Source: DRQF01 sp964559135 (GTDB lineage: Bacteria; Planctomycetota; GCA-002687715; DRQF01). From it: a stretch of DNA of 60,974 bases. This document shows, piece after piece, positions 8,708 to 16,785 of this stretch (position 1 is the first letter of the stretch; every line of letters starts with the position of its first letter). The notes beneath the pieces are model-generated. The model saw only the letters and a program-made list of their open reading frames with translations. It had not been told where the DNA came from and searched no databases. Location of the stretch: assembly GCA_964559135.1 (NCBI GenBank), contig CAZLGG010000011.1, positions 1-60,974 on the forward strand, read 5' to 3'. Made by a program: the position numbers and the translations under genes.

Positions 8708-9625
8708 ATGGGCGATTTCGCCGTCATTTTTCCGGGGCAGGGTGCACAGTTCGTCGGCATGGGTGCGCCGTTCGTGGAGCAGTCCGCGACCGCCCGCGAA
8801 CTCTATGAAAGGGCCGATGAGGTCCTCGGATACGGCCTGTCGAGGATCATCCTCGAAGGCCCCGAGGATGAACTGACTCTCACGCGTCATTGCCAACCCG
8901 CCATCTACGTCGCGAGCACCGCGATGTTGGCCGTGTTTCAGGAGGCGGGGCGCTTCGATCCCTCGGGCTGTCGCGCCGCGGCGGGGCTTTCACTCGGCGA
9001 GTACACCGCGCTCCATTTTGCGGGAGCCCTGAGCTTCGAGGATGGTTTGAAGCTTGTCGCGAAGCGGGGCGAACTCATGCAGGACGCCTCCGATGCCGTG
9101 CCCAGCGGGATGATTTCGCTCATCGGCGCGGATCGAGCCCTTGCGGAGGAGGTGGCCCAGGCCGCGGCGGGAGACGACGTCTTGTCGGTCGCCAACATCC
9201 TGTCGCCCAAGCAGGTCGTGCTCTCTGGGAGTCGCGCGGCACTCGACCGCGTTCCCGAGATCGCCAAATCGATGGGAGTCCGGCGTGCTCTTCCACTCAA
9301 GGTCGCCGGGGCGTTCCACTCCGCCCTCATGCAGCCGGCGGCTGACGCTTTGAAAGAAGAATTGGCGGGTGTCGATCTCCGACCGGCCCGTATGCCCGTC
9401 TACGTCAACGCGGACGCCGGGCCGTTGACGGAGCCCGCCGCCTTGCGCGCGGCGTTGGAACGCCAGATCGTCGAACCCGTGCTTTGGCTGGAATCGATCC
9501 GGCGCATGAGGGAAGATGGTGTGGATCGCTTCTTGGAGCCGGGACCGGGGCGTGTCCTCACAGGGCTCCTACGGAAGATCGACCCGGACGCCGCGTCCGA
9601 GAATCTGGACGTCTTGGAGGATTGA
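8708..9625 (+). CDS. fabD: Malonyl-CoA:ACP transacylase
   Basis: Loads malonate onto acyl carrier protein; 305 residues, full length. The N-terminus FPGQGAQFVGMG is the family signature. The nucleophile is S95 in GLSLGEYTAL and the catalytic histidine H204 in GAFHSALM. A GGAGA ribosome-binding site precedes the ATG. The next gene, fabG, begins one base after the stop codon, implying coupled translation. Confidence 0.98.
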   Translation: MGDFAVIFPGQGAQFVGMGAPFVEQSATARELYERADEVLGYGLSRIILEGPEDELTLTRHCQPAIYVASTAMLAVFQEAGRFDPSGCRAAAGLSLGEYTALHFAGALSFEDGLKLVAKRGELMQDASDAVPSGMISLIGADRALAEEVAQAAAGDDVLSVANILSPKQVVLSGSRAALDRVPEIAKSMGVRRALPLKVAGAFHSALMQPAADALKEELAGVDLRPARMPVYVNADAGPLTEPAALRAALERQIVEPVLWLESIRRMREDGVDRFLEPGPGRVLTGLLRKIDPDAASENLDVLED

Positions 9626-9626
9626 A

Positions 9627-10373
9627 ATGGATCTCGGCCTGACAGGCAAACTCGCCCTGGTCACCGGCGCCAGCCGAGGCATCGGGAGGGCTATCGCCAC
9701 CGAGTTGGCACGGGAGGGCGCATGCGTCGCTTGCGTGGCGACAGCGATGGAGCGCGTGCAAGACACCGTCGACGCCTGCCGAGCTTTGGGGAGCACGGCC
9801 GAAGGCTTCGGGTGCGACGTGTCCGATCACGCCGCCGTCACGGCCTTGGCCGCCGAGGTGCAGGAGCGCATGGGGCCCATCGACATCCTCGTCAACAATG
9901 CCGGTGTGACGCGCGATCAATTGATTCTCCGGATGAAGGAGGAGGACTGGGATACCGTGATGGCCGTGAACCTCAAAGGTGCGTTCAACACCTGCAAGGC
10001 TTTCGCCCGCACTCTCATGAAGCGTGGGGGTGCCAGGATCATCAATATCGCCTCCGTCGTCGGCTTGACCGGCAATGCCGGACAGGCCAATTACGCGGCC
10101 AGTAAGGGGGGGCTTTTGGCTTTCACCAAGTCTCTCGCAAAGGAGTTGTCCGGGCGCCAGGTCACGGTCAACGCCGTGGCCCCGGGCTTCATCGAAACGG
10201 ACATGACCGAAGGCTTCCAGGGAGAAGCCAGGGCCGCCATGGCCAAGGCCATTCCGCTGGGTCGATTCGGCGCCCCGGAGGACGTGGCGCGGGTCGTGGC
10301 CCTCTTGGCGGGCACCCCCGGTGCCTATGTGACGGGACAATGCCTCCCCGTGGATGGTGGGATGGCTCTTTGA
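9627..10373 (+). CDS. fabG: 3-oxoacyl-ACP reductase FabG
   Basis: NADPH-dependent reductase of the elongation cycle, short-chain dehydrogenase family, 248 residues. The cofactor motif TGASRGIG is at 13-20, the structural NNAG at 90-93, and the catalytic S143, Y156 and K160 lie in IASVVG and YAASK. The C-terminal PVDGGMAL is typical of FabG. The ATG at 9627 is one base after fabD. The operon pauses here: 159 bases with a small hairpin and a possible promoter separate it from acpP. Confidence 0.97.
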   Translation: MDLGLTGKLALVTGASRGIGRAIATELAREGACVACVATAMERVQDTVDACRALGSTAEGFGCDVSDHAAVTALAAEVQERMGPIDILVNNAGVTRDQLILRMKEEDWDTVMAVNLKGAFNTCKAFARTLMKRGGARIINIASVVGLTGNAGQANYAASKGGLLAFTKSLAKELSGRQVTVNAVAPGFIETDMTEGFQGEARAAMAKAIPLGRFGAPEDVARVVALLAGTPGAYVTGQCLPVDGGMAL

Positions 10374-10388
10374 GGAAATTCGCCTTCG

Positions 10389-10406
10389 GGGGACAAAGTC
10401 GTCCCC
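10389..10406 (+). other. Small GC-rich hairpin between fabG and acpP
   Basis: GGGGAC (10389-10394) and GTCCCC (10401-10406) form a perfect 6-bp stem with a 6-base loop 15 bases after the fabG stop. There is no T-run after it, so it is more likely an mRNA stability or partial-attenuation element than a strong terminator. Confidence 0.3.
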
Positions 10407-10411
10407 AGGGT

Positions 10412-10441
10412 TTGAAAGAAGACTGGAAATCGTGGTATTTA
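10412..10441 (+). promoter_or_regulatory. Possible separate promoter for acpP
   Basis: TTGAAA (10412-10417), an 18-base spacer and TATTTA (10436-10441) lie in the 159-base gap before acpP. ACP is usually one of the most abundant proteins, and an extra promoter at this position is common in other bacteria. The boxes are imperfect. Confidence 0.35.
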
Positions 10442-10532
10442 GCTGGGCCGAGTCGTGTCCGGAGTCGAGGCGGGGTGGAACGTTGCATCCCCGGGATAGA
10501 CGTTCGGCCAGCATGGAATCGAGGAGCCGAAA

Positions 10533-10769
10533 ATGGCGAACATTGCCGAGAAGGTCAAGAGTATCGTTTGCGAGAAGATGGGCGCAAACCCGGAGAAGCT
10601 CACCGACAGTACGTCGTTCATCAACGACTTGGGAGCGGACTCTCTGGACACCGTCGAGTTGGTGATGGAGTTCGAGGAGGCCTTCGACATCAACATCCCC
10701 GATGAGGACGCCGAGAAGATTCAAACCGTGGGCGATGCCGTGTCCTACATTGAGAAGCACGTCGCCTGA
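10533..10769 (+). CDS. acpP: Acyl carrier protein
   Basis: A 78-residue acidic four-helix protein that carries acyl chains on a 4'-phosphopantetheine arm. The attachment residue is S37 in GADSLDTVEL, the family signature. Helix II (DSLDTVELVMEFEEAF), which contacts the Fab enzymes, is strongly acidic. A GAGGAG stretch lies upstream of the ATG. It has gaps of 159 and 128 bases on either side, each containing a hairpin, which suggests its transcript level is set separately from its neighbours. Confidence 0.98.
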   Translation: MANIAEKVKSIVCEKMGANPEKLTDSTSFINDLGADSLDTVELVMEFEEAFDINIPDEDAEKIQTVGDAVSYIEKHVA

Positions 10770-10804
10770 ATCCATCGACGACGAGGCGATTTCGGAAGGA
10801 ACCG

Positions 10805-10834
10805 GGCCGTGCTCCCCATCTTGGGCGCACGGCC
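10805..10834 (+). other. Hairpin between acpP and fabF
   Basis: GGCCGTGC (10805-10812) and GCACGGCC (10827-10834) form a perfect 8-bp stem; the loop contains a further CCC/GGG pairing. Only a weak TTCTT follows. It may end or process part of the acpP transcript. Confidence 0.35.
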
Positions 10835-10897
10835 ACGTTCTTGGAGCCGGGTTGATTCTCCGAGATCACCGCCCCGTCTCGTAAGTGAGGAAGTGAG

Positions 10898-12145
10898 ATG
10901 ACCGCAAAGCGCAGAGTTGTCGTGACCGGAATCGGATGTGTGACGCCGCTCGCCCAGAATTGCGCCGACAGCTGGGATGCCTTGCTCGCGGGGAAGAACG
11001 GCATCAAGCCACTCGAGAATTGGGACTGCTCCGAGTATCCGGTGCGCATCGCCGGTGAGATCCGGGACCTGGATTCGTCCGGCCTCCTCCCGCCGAACAA
11101 GGCGGCGAAGCTGGATCGATTCGTCCTTTTGGGAATGATCGCCGCCGACGAGGCCGTGCGGGACGCAGGCATCGAAGCGCAGACACCTCTCGCGGAGTCG
11201 TGCGGCGTCATCGCAGGCTCGGGGATTGGCGGGCTGCTCGAGATCGAGGCGCAGCATCGCAAACTCTTGGACAAGGGGCCGCGCCGTGTCTCTCCGTTTC
11301 TCATCCCCAAGCTCATGTTGAACGCTCTGTCCGGCAACATCTCCATGCGTTTCGGAATGAAGGGCGTCAACTTCGCGACGGCATCGGCCTGCGCCTCTGC
11401 GGGTCACGCCATCGGCATGGCGCTCCGGTGCATTCGTTACGGCGATGCCGACATCATCGTGACCGGGGGAGCCGAGGCGGCCATCACCACTTTGGGCATG
11501 TCGGGCTTCGCGAACATGAAGGCGCTGTCACGTCGCAACGACGATCCAGCTCATGCCAGCCGTCCTTTCGACAAGGACCGCGACGGCTTCGTCATGGGGG
11601 AGGGAGCCGGCATCATCGTCGTGGAAGAACTGGAACATGCGCGGCGGCGCGGTGCCAAGATCTACTGCGAACTGTCGGGCGTCGGCATGACCGGCGACGG
11701 CTACCACATCACTCAGCCCGCTCCCGAGGCCGAGGGAGCCCAGCGCTCCATGCGTCGTGCCCTCGAAGACGGTGAGATCGCGCTCGAGGAGGTGGACTAC
11801 GTCAACGCCCATGGAACCTCGACTCCGATCAACGACCCCAACGAATCGCTCGCCATCGAAAAGGTGTTCGGGGACCGTGCCGGCAAGTTGGCCGTCAGCT
11901 CGACCAAGAGCATGATCGGGCACCTGCTCGGCGCTTCAGCGGCCGTCGAGGCCGTTGTCTCCTGCCTCAGCATTCACCATGGTGTCGTCCACCCCACGCG
12001 GAATCTCGTGGAGCCGGGAGAGGGATGCCGTTTGGACTACGTGCCCGAAGGCTCGAGGGATTTGAACGTCCGTGCGGCCCTTTCCAACTCGCTGGGGTTC
12101 GGCGGCCACAACGTGACGCTCGCCTTCAGGAAGCTGGAGTCCTGA
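10898..12145 (+). CDS. fabF: 3-oxoacyl-ACP synthase II (KAS II)
   Basis: Elongating condensing enzyme, 415 residues. The Cys-His-His triad is present: C165 in TASACASAG, H305 in VNAHGTSTP and H342 in SMIGHLLGA. The ATG at 10898 follows GAGGAAG. This begins a run of nine same-strand genes with gaps from overlap to about 70 bases, ending at 21919. Confidence 0.98.
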   Translation: MTAKRRVVVTGIGCVTPLAQNCADSWDALLAGKNGIKPLENWDCSEYPVRIAGEIRDLDSSGLLPPNKAAKLDRFVLLGMIAADEAVRDAGIEAQTPLAESCGVIAGSGIGGLLEIEAQHRKLLDKGPRRVSPFLIPKLMLNALSGNISMRFGMKGVNFATASACASAGHAIGMALRCIRYGDADIIVTGGAEAAITTLGMSGFANMKALSRRNDDPAHASRPFDKDRDGFVMGEGAGIIVVEELEHARRRGAKIYCELSGVGMTGDGYHITQPAPEAEGAQRSMRRALEDGEIALEEVDYVNAHGTSTPINDPNESLAIEKVFGDRAGKLAVSSTKSMIGHLLGASAAVEAVVSCLSIHHGVVHPTRNLVEPGEGCRLDYVPEGSRDLNVRAALSNSLGFGGHNVTLAFRKLES

Positions 12146-12146
12146 G

Positions 12147-13559
12147 TTGGCGGCGCCGACGCTGAGCGCGGAGCTACGGGGCACCCTCCAGAGACTGGGT
12201 CAAGGTGAGCTCCTGACTCACTTCGACGCGCTGCCGGAAGCGCCGCGGCGTCGTCTGGCGGCGGAGTTGGAAGGCCTCGATTGGGGCCAGGTCGAGCAGG
12301 TGAGAAGCCTCTTGTTCGCGTCGCCCCCCGCTGGAGCGGCGGCCTGTCTGGAGCCGGCGCCCGGGAAAAAGAAGGGGGCCTCTCCGGAGGACGACGCCCG
12401 CGCGGCAACGCTGGGCTCGGAACTTCTTGAATCCGGTCGGGTCGCCGTTTTCGTCGTAGCGGGCGGGCAAGGTTCCCGCCTCGGTTACGAGGGGCCCAAG
12501 GGATGTTTTCCCGCGAGCCCCGTCCTCGGACGGACCCTCTTCGAGATCTTCGCGGCGAAGATCCGGGCGCTGCGTGAACGGCACGAGACGGCACTGCCGT
12601 GGTACGTGATGACGAGCGCCGGAAATCACGCTCGGACGGTCGCCTATTTCGAGGAGAAGGGGTTCTTCGGACTTCCTCGGGAGGACGTGAGCCTTTTCCC
12701 GCAGGACATGCTTCCCGCAATGAGCCCTGACGGACGCATCCTTCTCGCCGCCGAGGACCGACTCTTCCTCTCGCCGAACGGTCACGGCGGGGCCCTGTGG
12801 GCGCTTCGTACGAGCGGCGCTCTCGAGGACATGCGGGCTCGCGGCGTGGAAGAGATCTTCTATTTTCAGGTGGACAATCCTCTCGTCGACATGGCGGACC
12901 CGGTCTTCCTCGGGCATCACGCTCTGGAGAATGCGCAGATGTCGGTCAAGGTCGTCGCCAAGAGATCGGCCGACGAGAAGGTCGGTATCGTCGGACGTAT
13001 CGACGGGCGTTTCGGTGTGATCGAGTACTCCGATCTCACCCCGGATGAGTTGGAGGCCCGGGACGACTCGGGACAGTTGCGTTTCCGCGACGGCAACATC
13101 GCTGTGCATATGCTGCGGCGGGACTTCGTCGAGACCGTGACGGAGGGCGGACTTTCCCTCCCGTTCCATTTGGCGCGGAAGAAGATTCAGGCCTTCGATC
13201 CTGAATCGCGGACGTCGCGCACCTTGGATGGAGTGAAATTCGAGACGTTCGTTTTCGACGCCATGGGGCAGGCGAATCGTTGCGTCGTACTCGAGGTGGA
13301 TCGACATCGGGAATTTGCTCCGATCAAAAACGCCGAGGGCGAGGACTCTCCCGAGAGTTCCCGCAGGGCGCAGACGGAGGTCTTCGCCGCTTGGTTGGAG
13401 GCCGCGGGCGTCGCCGTTCCCAGGGATGCGGAGGGGCGCGCCGATTGCCTCCTGGACATCGACCCCTCTTGGGCGGATTCCGCGGACGCCCTGCGAGAAC
13501 GCCTGAACGAGGGTCCCCGCCCCGACATTCCCGCCGGAGGGGAATGCGCTTTTCCCTGA
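12147..13559 (+). CDS. UDPGP-family nucleotidyltransferase (UDP-HexNAc/UDP-sugar pyrophosphorylase type)
   Basis: Predicted to make a UDP-sugar from UTP and a sugar 1-phosphate. The protein (470 residues) has the eukaryote-like UDPGP signature AGGQGSRLGYEGPKG at 105-119, followed by the uridine-binding region and YFQVDNPLVDMADPVF, as in UAP1-type UDP-N-acetylglucosamine pyrophosphorylases. It is not of the bacterial GalU or GlmU fold subclass. The TTG start lies one base after the fabF stop. Being next to ddl makes a role in supplying UDP-GlcNAc for envelope synthesis plausible, but the sugar specificity (GlcNAc, GalNAc or Glc) is not determined by what I can see. Confidence 0.88.
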   Translation: MAAPTLSAELRGTLQRLGQGELLTHFDALPEAPRRRLAAELEGLDWGQVEQVRSLLFASPPAGAAACLEPAPGKKKGASPEDDARAATLGSELLESGRVAVFVVAGGQGSRLGYEGPKGCFPASPVLGRTLFEIFAAKIRALRERHETALPWYVMTSAGNHARTVAYFEEKGFFGLPREDVSLFPQDMLPAMSPDGRILLAAEDRLFLSPNGHGGALWALRTSGALEDMRARGVEEIFYFQVDNPLVDMADPVFLGHHALENAQMSVKVVAKRSADEKVGIVGRIDGRFGVIEYSDLTPDELEARDDSGQLRFRDGNIAVHMLRRDFVETVTEGGLSLPFHLARKKIQAFDPESRTSRTLDGVKFETFVFDAMGQANRCVVLEVDRHREFAPIKNAEGEDSPESSRRAQTEVFAAWLEAAGVAVPRDAEGRADCLLDIDPSWADSADALRERLNEGPRPDIPAGGECAFP

Positions 13560-13595
13560 CCCCGCGCCGTGGGGGGGCGAGGTTATTCTGTGTCC

Positions 13596-14657
13596 ATGAG
13601 AATTGCAGTCCTCTACGGGGGCGTCTCCCCGGAGCGTGAGATTTCCGTCCAGTCGGGAACCCGGGTCGCGGAAGCCCTGCGCACGCGCGGCCACGTCGTC
13701 GCCCCCATTCTGATCACCCAAGAGCGGCGGTTCGTCCTCGAGGGGCCGCCGGCTTACGAGGCAGCGCAGGCGACCGGGGAAACAAGTCCGTGGTCGGCGG
13801 CAGGGTTCTCGAGTTTCCTCGAGAGTTGGAAGCCCGACGTGGCTTTCTTGGGATTGCACGGCCGCGGCGGGGAAGACGGCGCCATCCAGGGATTTCTCGA
13901 GTGGAGCGGGATTCCCTACACGGGGTCTCCCGTCGGTGCGTCGGCTCTGGCCATGGACAAGACGGCTTTCAAGGCCGTGCTCGTCGAGTTGGGCGCACCG
14001 ACGGCGCCCCATGTGACGCTCACCCGGGCCGAGTGGCGGAGCGACCGCGTCGCCGCGTTGGGCAGAGGACGCGCCGTGGCGGGCCTTCCGGGGGTCCTCA
14101 AGCTGCCCGCATCCGGTTCGAGCATCGGAGTCTGGATCGTCCATGATCCGAAGACCTGCGAAGAACTCCTGGACCGAGCCTTTCGGGAGGAAACGCGCGT
14201 CCTCTGGGAGAGCTACCGTCCCGGTCGGGAACTGACGGCCGCCGTCCTCGAGGAACCCGCAGGCGGCGATCCCATCCCGCTTCCTGTCGTCGAGATTCGT
14301 CCGCGCGGCGCCTTCTTCGATCTCGATTCGAAATACGCCCCGGGCGGCGCGGAAGAGCTGGCCCCCGCCCCGATTGCCCCCGAAACAGCGAGGGAATTGC
14401 AGGAGTGGGCCGTCAAGATCCATCGGCGCATCGACGGACGAGGCTATTCCCGGACCGACGCCATGCTCACGGACGAGGGGCTCGTGATTCTCGAGACCAA
14501 CACCCTTCCCGGGTTGACCGAGGGCTCGTTGCTCCCGAAGGCGGCGGCCGCCGCGGGCATCGAATTCGGGACCCTCGTCGAACAGATCGTTTTTTCCGCC
14601 TCGAGGACCCCGGTCGACGCGACCGTACGCCCGCGCGAGTTTCATGCTCGAGGCTGA
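13596..14657 (+). CDS. ddl: D-alanine--D-alanine ligase
   Basis: ATP-grasp enzyme that makes the D-Ala-D-Ala dipeptide for peptidoglycan; 353 residues. Motifs: N-terminal LYGGVSPEREISVQSG, LHGRGGEDGAIQG, the ATP-binding strand LKLPASGSSIGVW and the C-terminal ETNTLPGLTEGSLLPKAA, where Mg and substrate ligands lie. The ATG at 13596 gives the standard N-terminus; an in-frame GTG at 13569 adds nine atypical residues. The last 14 bases overlap the next gene. Its presence is evidence that the organism makes or can make peptidoglycan stems. Confidence 0.95.
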   Translation: MRIAVLYGGVSPEREISVQSGTRVAEALRTRGHVVAPILITQERRFVLEGPPAYEAAQATGETSPWSAAGFSSFLESWKPDVAFLGLHGRGGEDGAIQGFLEWSGIPYTGSPVGASALAMDKTAFKAVLVELGAPTAPHVTLTRAEWRSDRVAALGRGRAVAGLPGVLKLPASGSSIGVWIVHDPKTCEELLDRAFREETRVLWESYRPGRELTAAVLEEPAGGDPIPLPVVEIRPRGAFFDLDSKYAPGGAEELAPAPIAPETARELQEWAVKIHRRIDGRGYSRTDAMLTDEGLVILETNTLPGLTEGSLLPKAAAAAGIEFGTLVEQIVFSASRTPVDATVRPREFHARG

Positions 14658-15291
14658 TGCGGCCTCCCGCCTGACCTGCGTCGCGGTCACGCCCGACAGC
14701 GACGATTGGCCCGCCGACGATCTGCTCCACAGGCTGGATGTCCTTCTCGCCGGCGGGGTGACGGCGGTCATGTTTCGGGAGAAGCGTCTCGACGATGCGG
14801 CGTTTCTGCGTCTCGGGCGGCGCGTCAAGGAACAGTGTGATCGGCACGGTGCCCTTTTCTGGTTGAACGAGAGGGTCCATCTGCAACCGGCTCTGAATGC
14901 GGAAATCTGTCATTTGACGTTTCGTTCCCCGGACCTGGCGCGGGCGAGAGAACTTCTACCGACCCACGTCGGTGTGACGGCGTCGATCCATGACGTGCTG
15001 GAGGGGGTTCGGCGCGTTCGGAATGGTCTGGACGCCGTCGTGTTCGGCCCGGTCTTCCCCGTTCCGTCGAAGGAGGGTTGGGTGCCCGTACAGGGTTTGA
15101 AGACCCTCCGTGAACTCGTCGAGCGGGTGTCGGTCCCCGTCGTGGCCATTGGCGGCATGATTCCGGAGCGGCTGCGCGACGTCCGGGCATGTGGTGCGAC
15201 GGGAGCCGCGGCGATACGCTATTTCTTTGAGAACCCGCGTGGGCAACTCGCGATGGAAGATTGGCGGCGGGCCTGGGAGTCGTGTGAATGA
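14644..15291 (+). CDS. Thiamine phosphate synthase family protein (ThiE/TenI-like)
   Basis: A 215-residue TIM-barrel protein of the ThiE/TenI group. Shared with ThiE: the MFREKRL strand, WLNERV (normally NDR), GVTASIHD (normally G.S.H), GPVFPVPSKEG (the pyrophosphate region GP.F.T..K), VPVVAIGGM and the final GATGAAAI. The usual DGVHLGQ segment is replaced by AEICHLTFR, so the fold is clear but the exact chemistry is not. ThiL is encoded two genes on, which favours a role in thiamine diphosphate synthesis joining the pyrimidine and thiazole phosphates. TenI-type aromatase or a different barrel activity remain possible. It overlaps ddl by 14 bases and the next gene by ATGA. Confidence 0.72.
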   Translation: MLEADAASRLTCVAVTPDSDDWPADDLLHRLDVLLAGGVTAVMFREKRLDDAAFLRLGRRVKEQCDRHGALFWLNERVHLQPALNAEICHLTFRSPDLARARELLPTHVGVTASIHDVLEGVRRVRNGLDAVVFGPVFPVPSKEGWVPVQGLKTLRELVERVSVPVVAIGGMIPERLRDVRACGATGAAAIRYFFENPRGQLAMEDWRRAWESCE

Positions 15292-15839
15292 CAGGTGACG
15301 GACGAAGCGTGGCGCGGATGCAGCGGATCGATCGCATTCGCGGAACTGTTCGTCGTCTCGTGATCGCCGGTGTTCTGCTGGGCGTGGCCTGGTTCACCTA
15401 TCGCTACGATGTCTACACGATCCCGGGCGACTATCACGGTCTGGAGCCTCAGCACATGGGACCCGGCACCAAAGTCGTCATGACCGATGTGGATGACGAC
15501 ACGGTTCTCGGTCCGGGCAGCATCGTTCTCTTCCAGGTTCCCGGTGCGGACACCGACGCGTTCGGAGTCATCGTCGGCATGCCCAAGGAGATGGTTCGCA
15601 TCGAGAACCTGTCGCGCGGTCGGGCACGGGTGAAGATCGGCGATCGCGAAGAGGATCTCGTCCTCCCGAAGGGATCCCGGCTCCGAGAGGGCCCCATCCC
15701 CGAAGACCATTTCCTCATCTTCAGCGGCGACCGCCACCTCGTCGTGAACGCCGTCCATCCGGACAGCCGCCTCTTCGGGCCGATTCCCCGTGATGCGCTC
15801 CGCAAGAAGGTCGTCACGTCCTTGTGGTTTCTGAACTGA
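15288..15839 (+). CDS. Signal-peptidase-I-fold (S26) protein lacking catalytic residues
   Basis: A 183-residue protein with one N-terminal membrane helix (about 24-38) and a periplasmic domain that follows signal peptidase I block by block. GLEP at 51-54 aligns with box B SMEP (catalytic Ser becomes Gly). GSIVLFQVP at 78-86 aligns with the GDIVVF.P block. FGVIVGMPKEMVRI at 92-105 aligns with KRVIGLPGD (catalytic Lys lost). FSGDRHLVVNAVHPDSRLFGPI aligns with the GDN..S.DSR.FG.V box E. The fold therefore appears kept while the Ser/Lys dyad is gone. It starts at an ATGA overlap with the ThiE-like gene and is 15 bases before thiL. It may be a scaffold or binding protein; protease activity is unlikely. 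Alignment was done by eye. Confidence 0.7.
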   Translation: MTGDGRSVARMQRIDRIRGTVRRLVIAGVLLGVAWFTYRYDVYTIPGDYHGLEPQHMGPGTKVVMTDVDDDTVLGPGSIVLFQVPGADTDAFGVIVGMPKEMVRIENLSRGRARVKIGDREEDLVLPKGSRLREGPIPEDHFLIFSGDRHLVVNAVHPDSRLFGPIPRDALRKKVVTSLWFLN

Positions 15840-15854
15840 GGAGCCTCGCGGTCC

Positions 15855-16784
15855 ATGGGCGACGCTTTTCGCGAGCACGATTTCTTGAAGTGGATGACCC
15901 AGAGGAGCGACGGCCCGTCGGCACGTCTTCCCGTCGGACCCGGCGACGACGCGGCCGTCATCGTTCGTGGGGGCGGTGCGGAGTTGCTCTTGGCCATGGA
16001 CGTGGTGTGTGAGGGCGTCCATGTGGAGGCGGGGCCGGATCTTCCGGAACGTTTGGCGCGGAAGGCGGTGCGTTCGAACCTTTCCGACATCGCGGCGATG
16101 GGCGGGATCGCCGAAGCCATCGTCGTCGGGCTGGAACTTCCCGCCGGCGCCACGGATGCTCTCGCCCGGCGCGTGATGAAAGCGGTCGGCGAGGAGACCC
16201 GCAGGTTCGGCATTGCGCTGGCCGGAGGGGATTCGGTGATGAGGCCGGGCGGACTGAGTTTGGGGGTTGCCGTGACCGGGCGGCCCCATCGCGACGCCGT
16301 GTTGCGGAGCGGAGCGAGACCGGGAGATCTCGTCCTCGTGACGGGCGTCCTCGGCGGATCGCTTCTCGGCCACCATCACGACTTCATTCCCCGTATGGAG
16401 GAGGCGACAGCCCTCGTCGATCTCGGTCCTCCCTCCGCAATGACGGACATCAGCGACGGATTCTTGAGAGATCTTTCGAACATCCTGGATGCGTCCGGAG
16501 TCGGCGCCGTCGTGGACGCCTCGGCCGTGCCGATTTCCAATGCGGCGGTCCAGCTCGCCGCCCGCACTGACATGAGTCCCTTGGAGCATGCGCTGCATGA
16601 CGGGGAAGACTTCGAGCTCCTTTTGACAATGGACCCGGACATCGCGGCGCGACTCCTGAAAGAGTGGAAGTTACAAACCCCGCTCACCGTCACAGGAAAG
16701 GTGGTGGAGAGGGGCCTCTGGTTGCAGACCGGCGACGAGAGGCAAGAGGTCGCCCCCGGCGGCTACGAACACGGGAGACCTTGA
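15855..16784 (+). CDS. thiL: Thiamine-monophosphate kinase
   Basis: Phosphorylates thiamine phosphate to the active cofactor thiamine diphosphate; PurM/AIR-synthase-like fold, 309 residues. Features: GPGDDAAV at 28-35 (Mg/ATP acidic residues), LAMDVVCEGVHV, the DIAAMGG segment, LAGGDSV, the TDISDGFLRDL motif and ALHDGEDFELLLT near the C-terminus. All are characteristic of ThiL. The 1306-residue secreted protein gene begins one base after the stop. Confidence 0.95.
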   Translation: MGDAFREHDFLKWMTQRSDGPSARLPVGPGDDAAVIVRGGGAELLLAMDVVCEGVHVEAGPDLPERLARKAVRSNLSDIAAMGGIAEAIVVGLELPAGATDALARRVMKAVGEETRRFGIALAGGDSVMRPGGLSLGVAVTGRPHRDAVLRSGARPGDLVLVTGVLGGSLLGHHHDFIPRMEEATALVDLGPPSAMTDISDGFLRDLSNILDASGVGAVVDASAVPISNAAVQLAARTDMSPLEHALHDGEDFELLLTMDPDIAARLLKEWKLQTPLTVTGKVVERGLWLQTGDERQEVAPGGYEHGRP

Positions 16785-16785
16785 G

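Noticed and set aside
12174..14828. An 884-residue minus-strand open frame
   Set aside because: It runs antisense through both the UDPGP-family gene and ddl. Long antisense frames are expected in GC-rich DNA.
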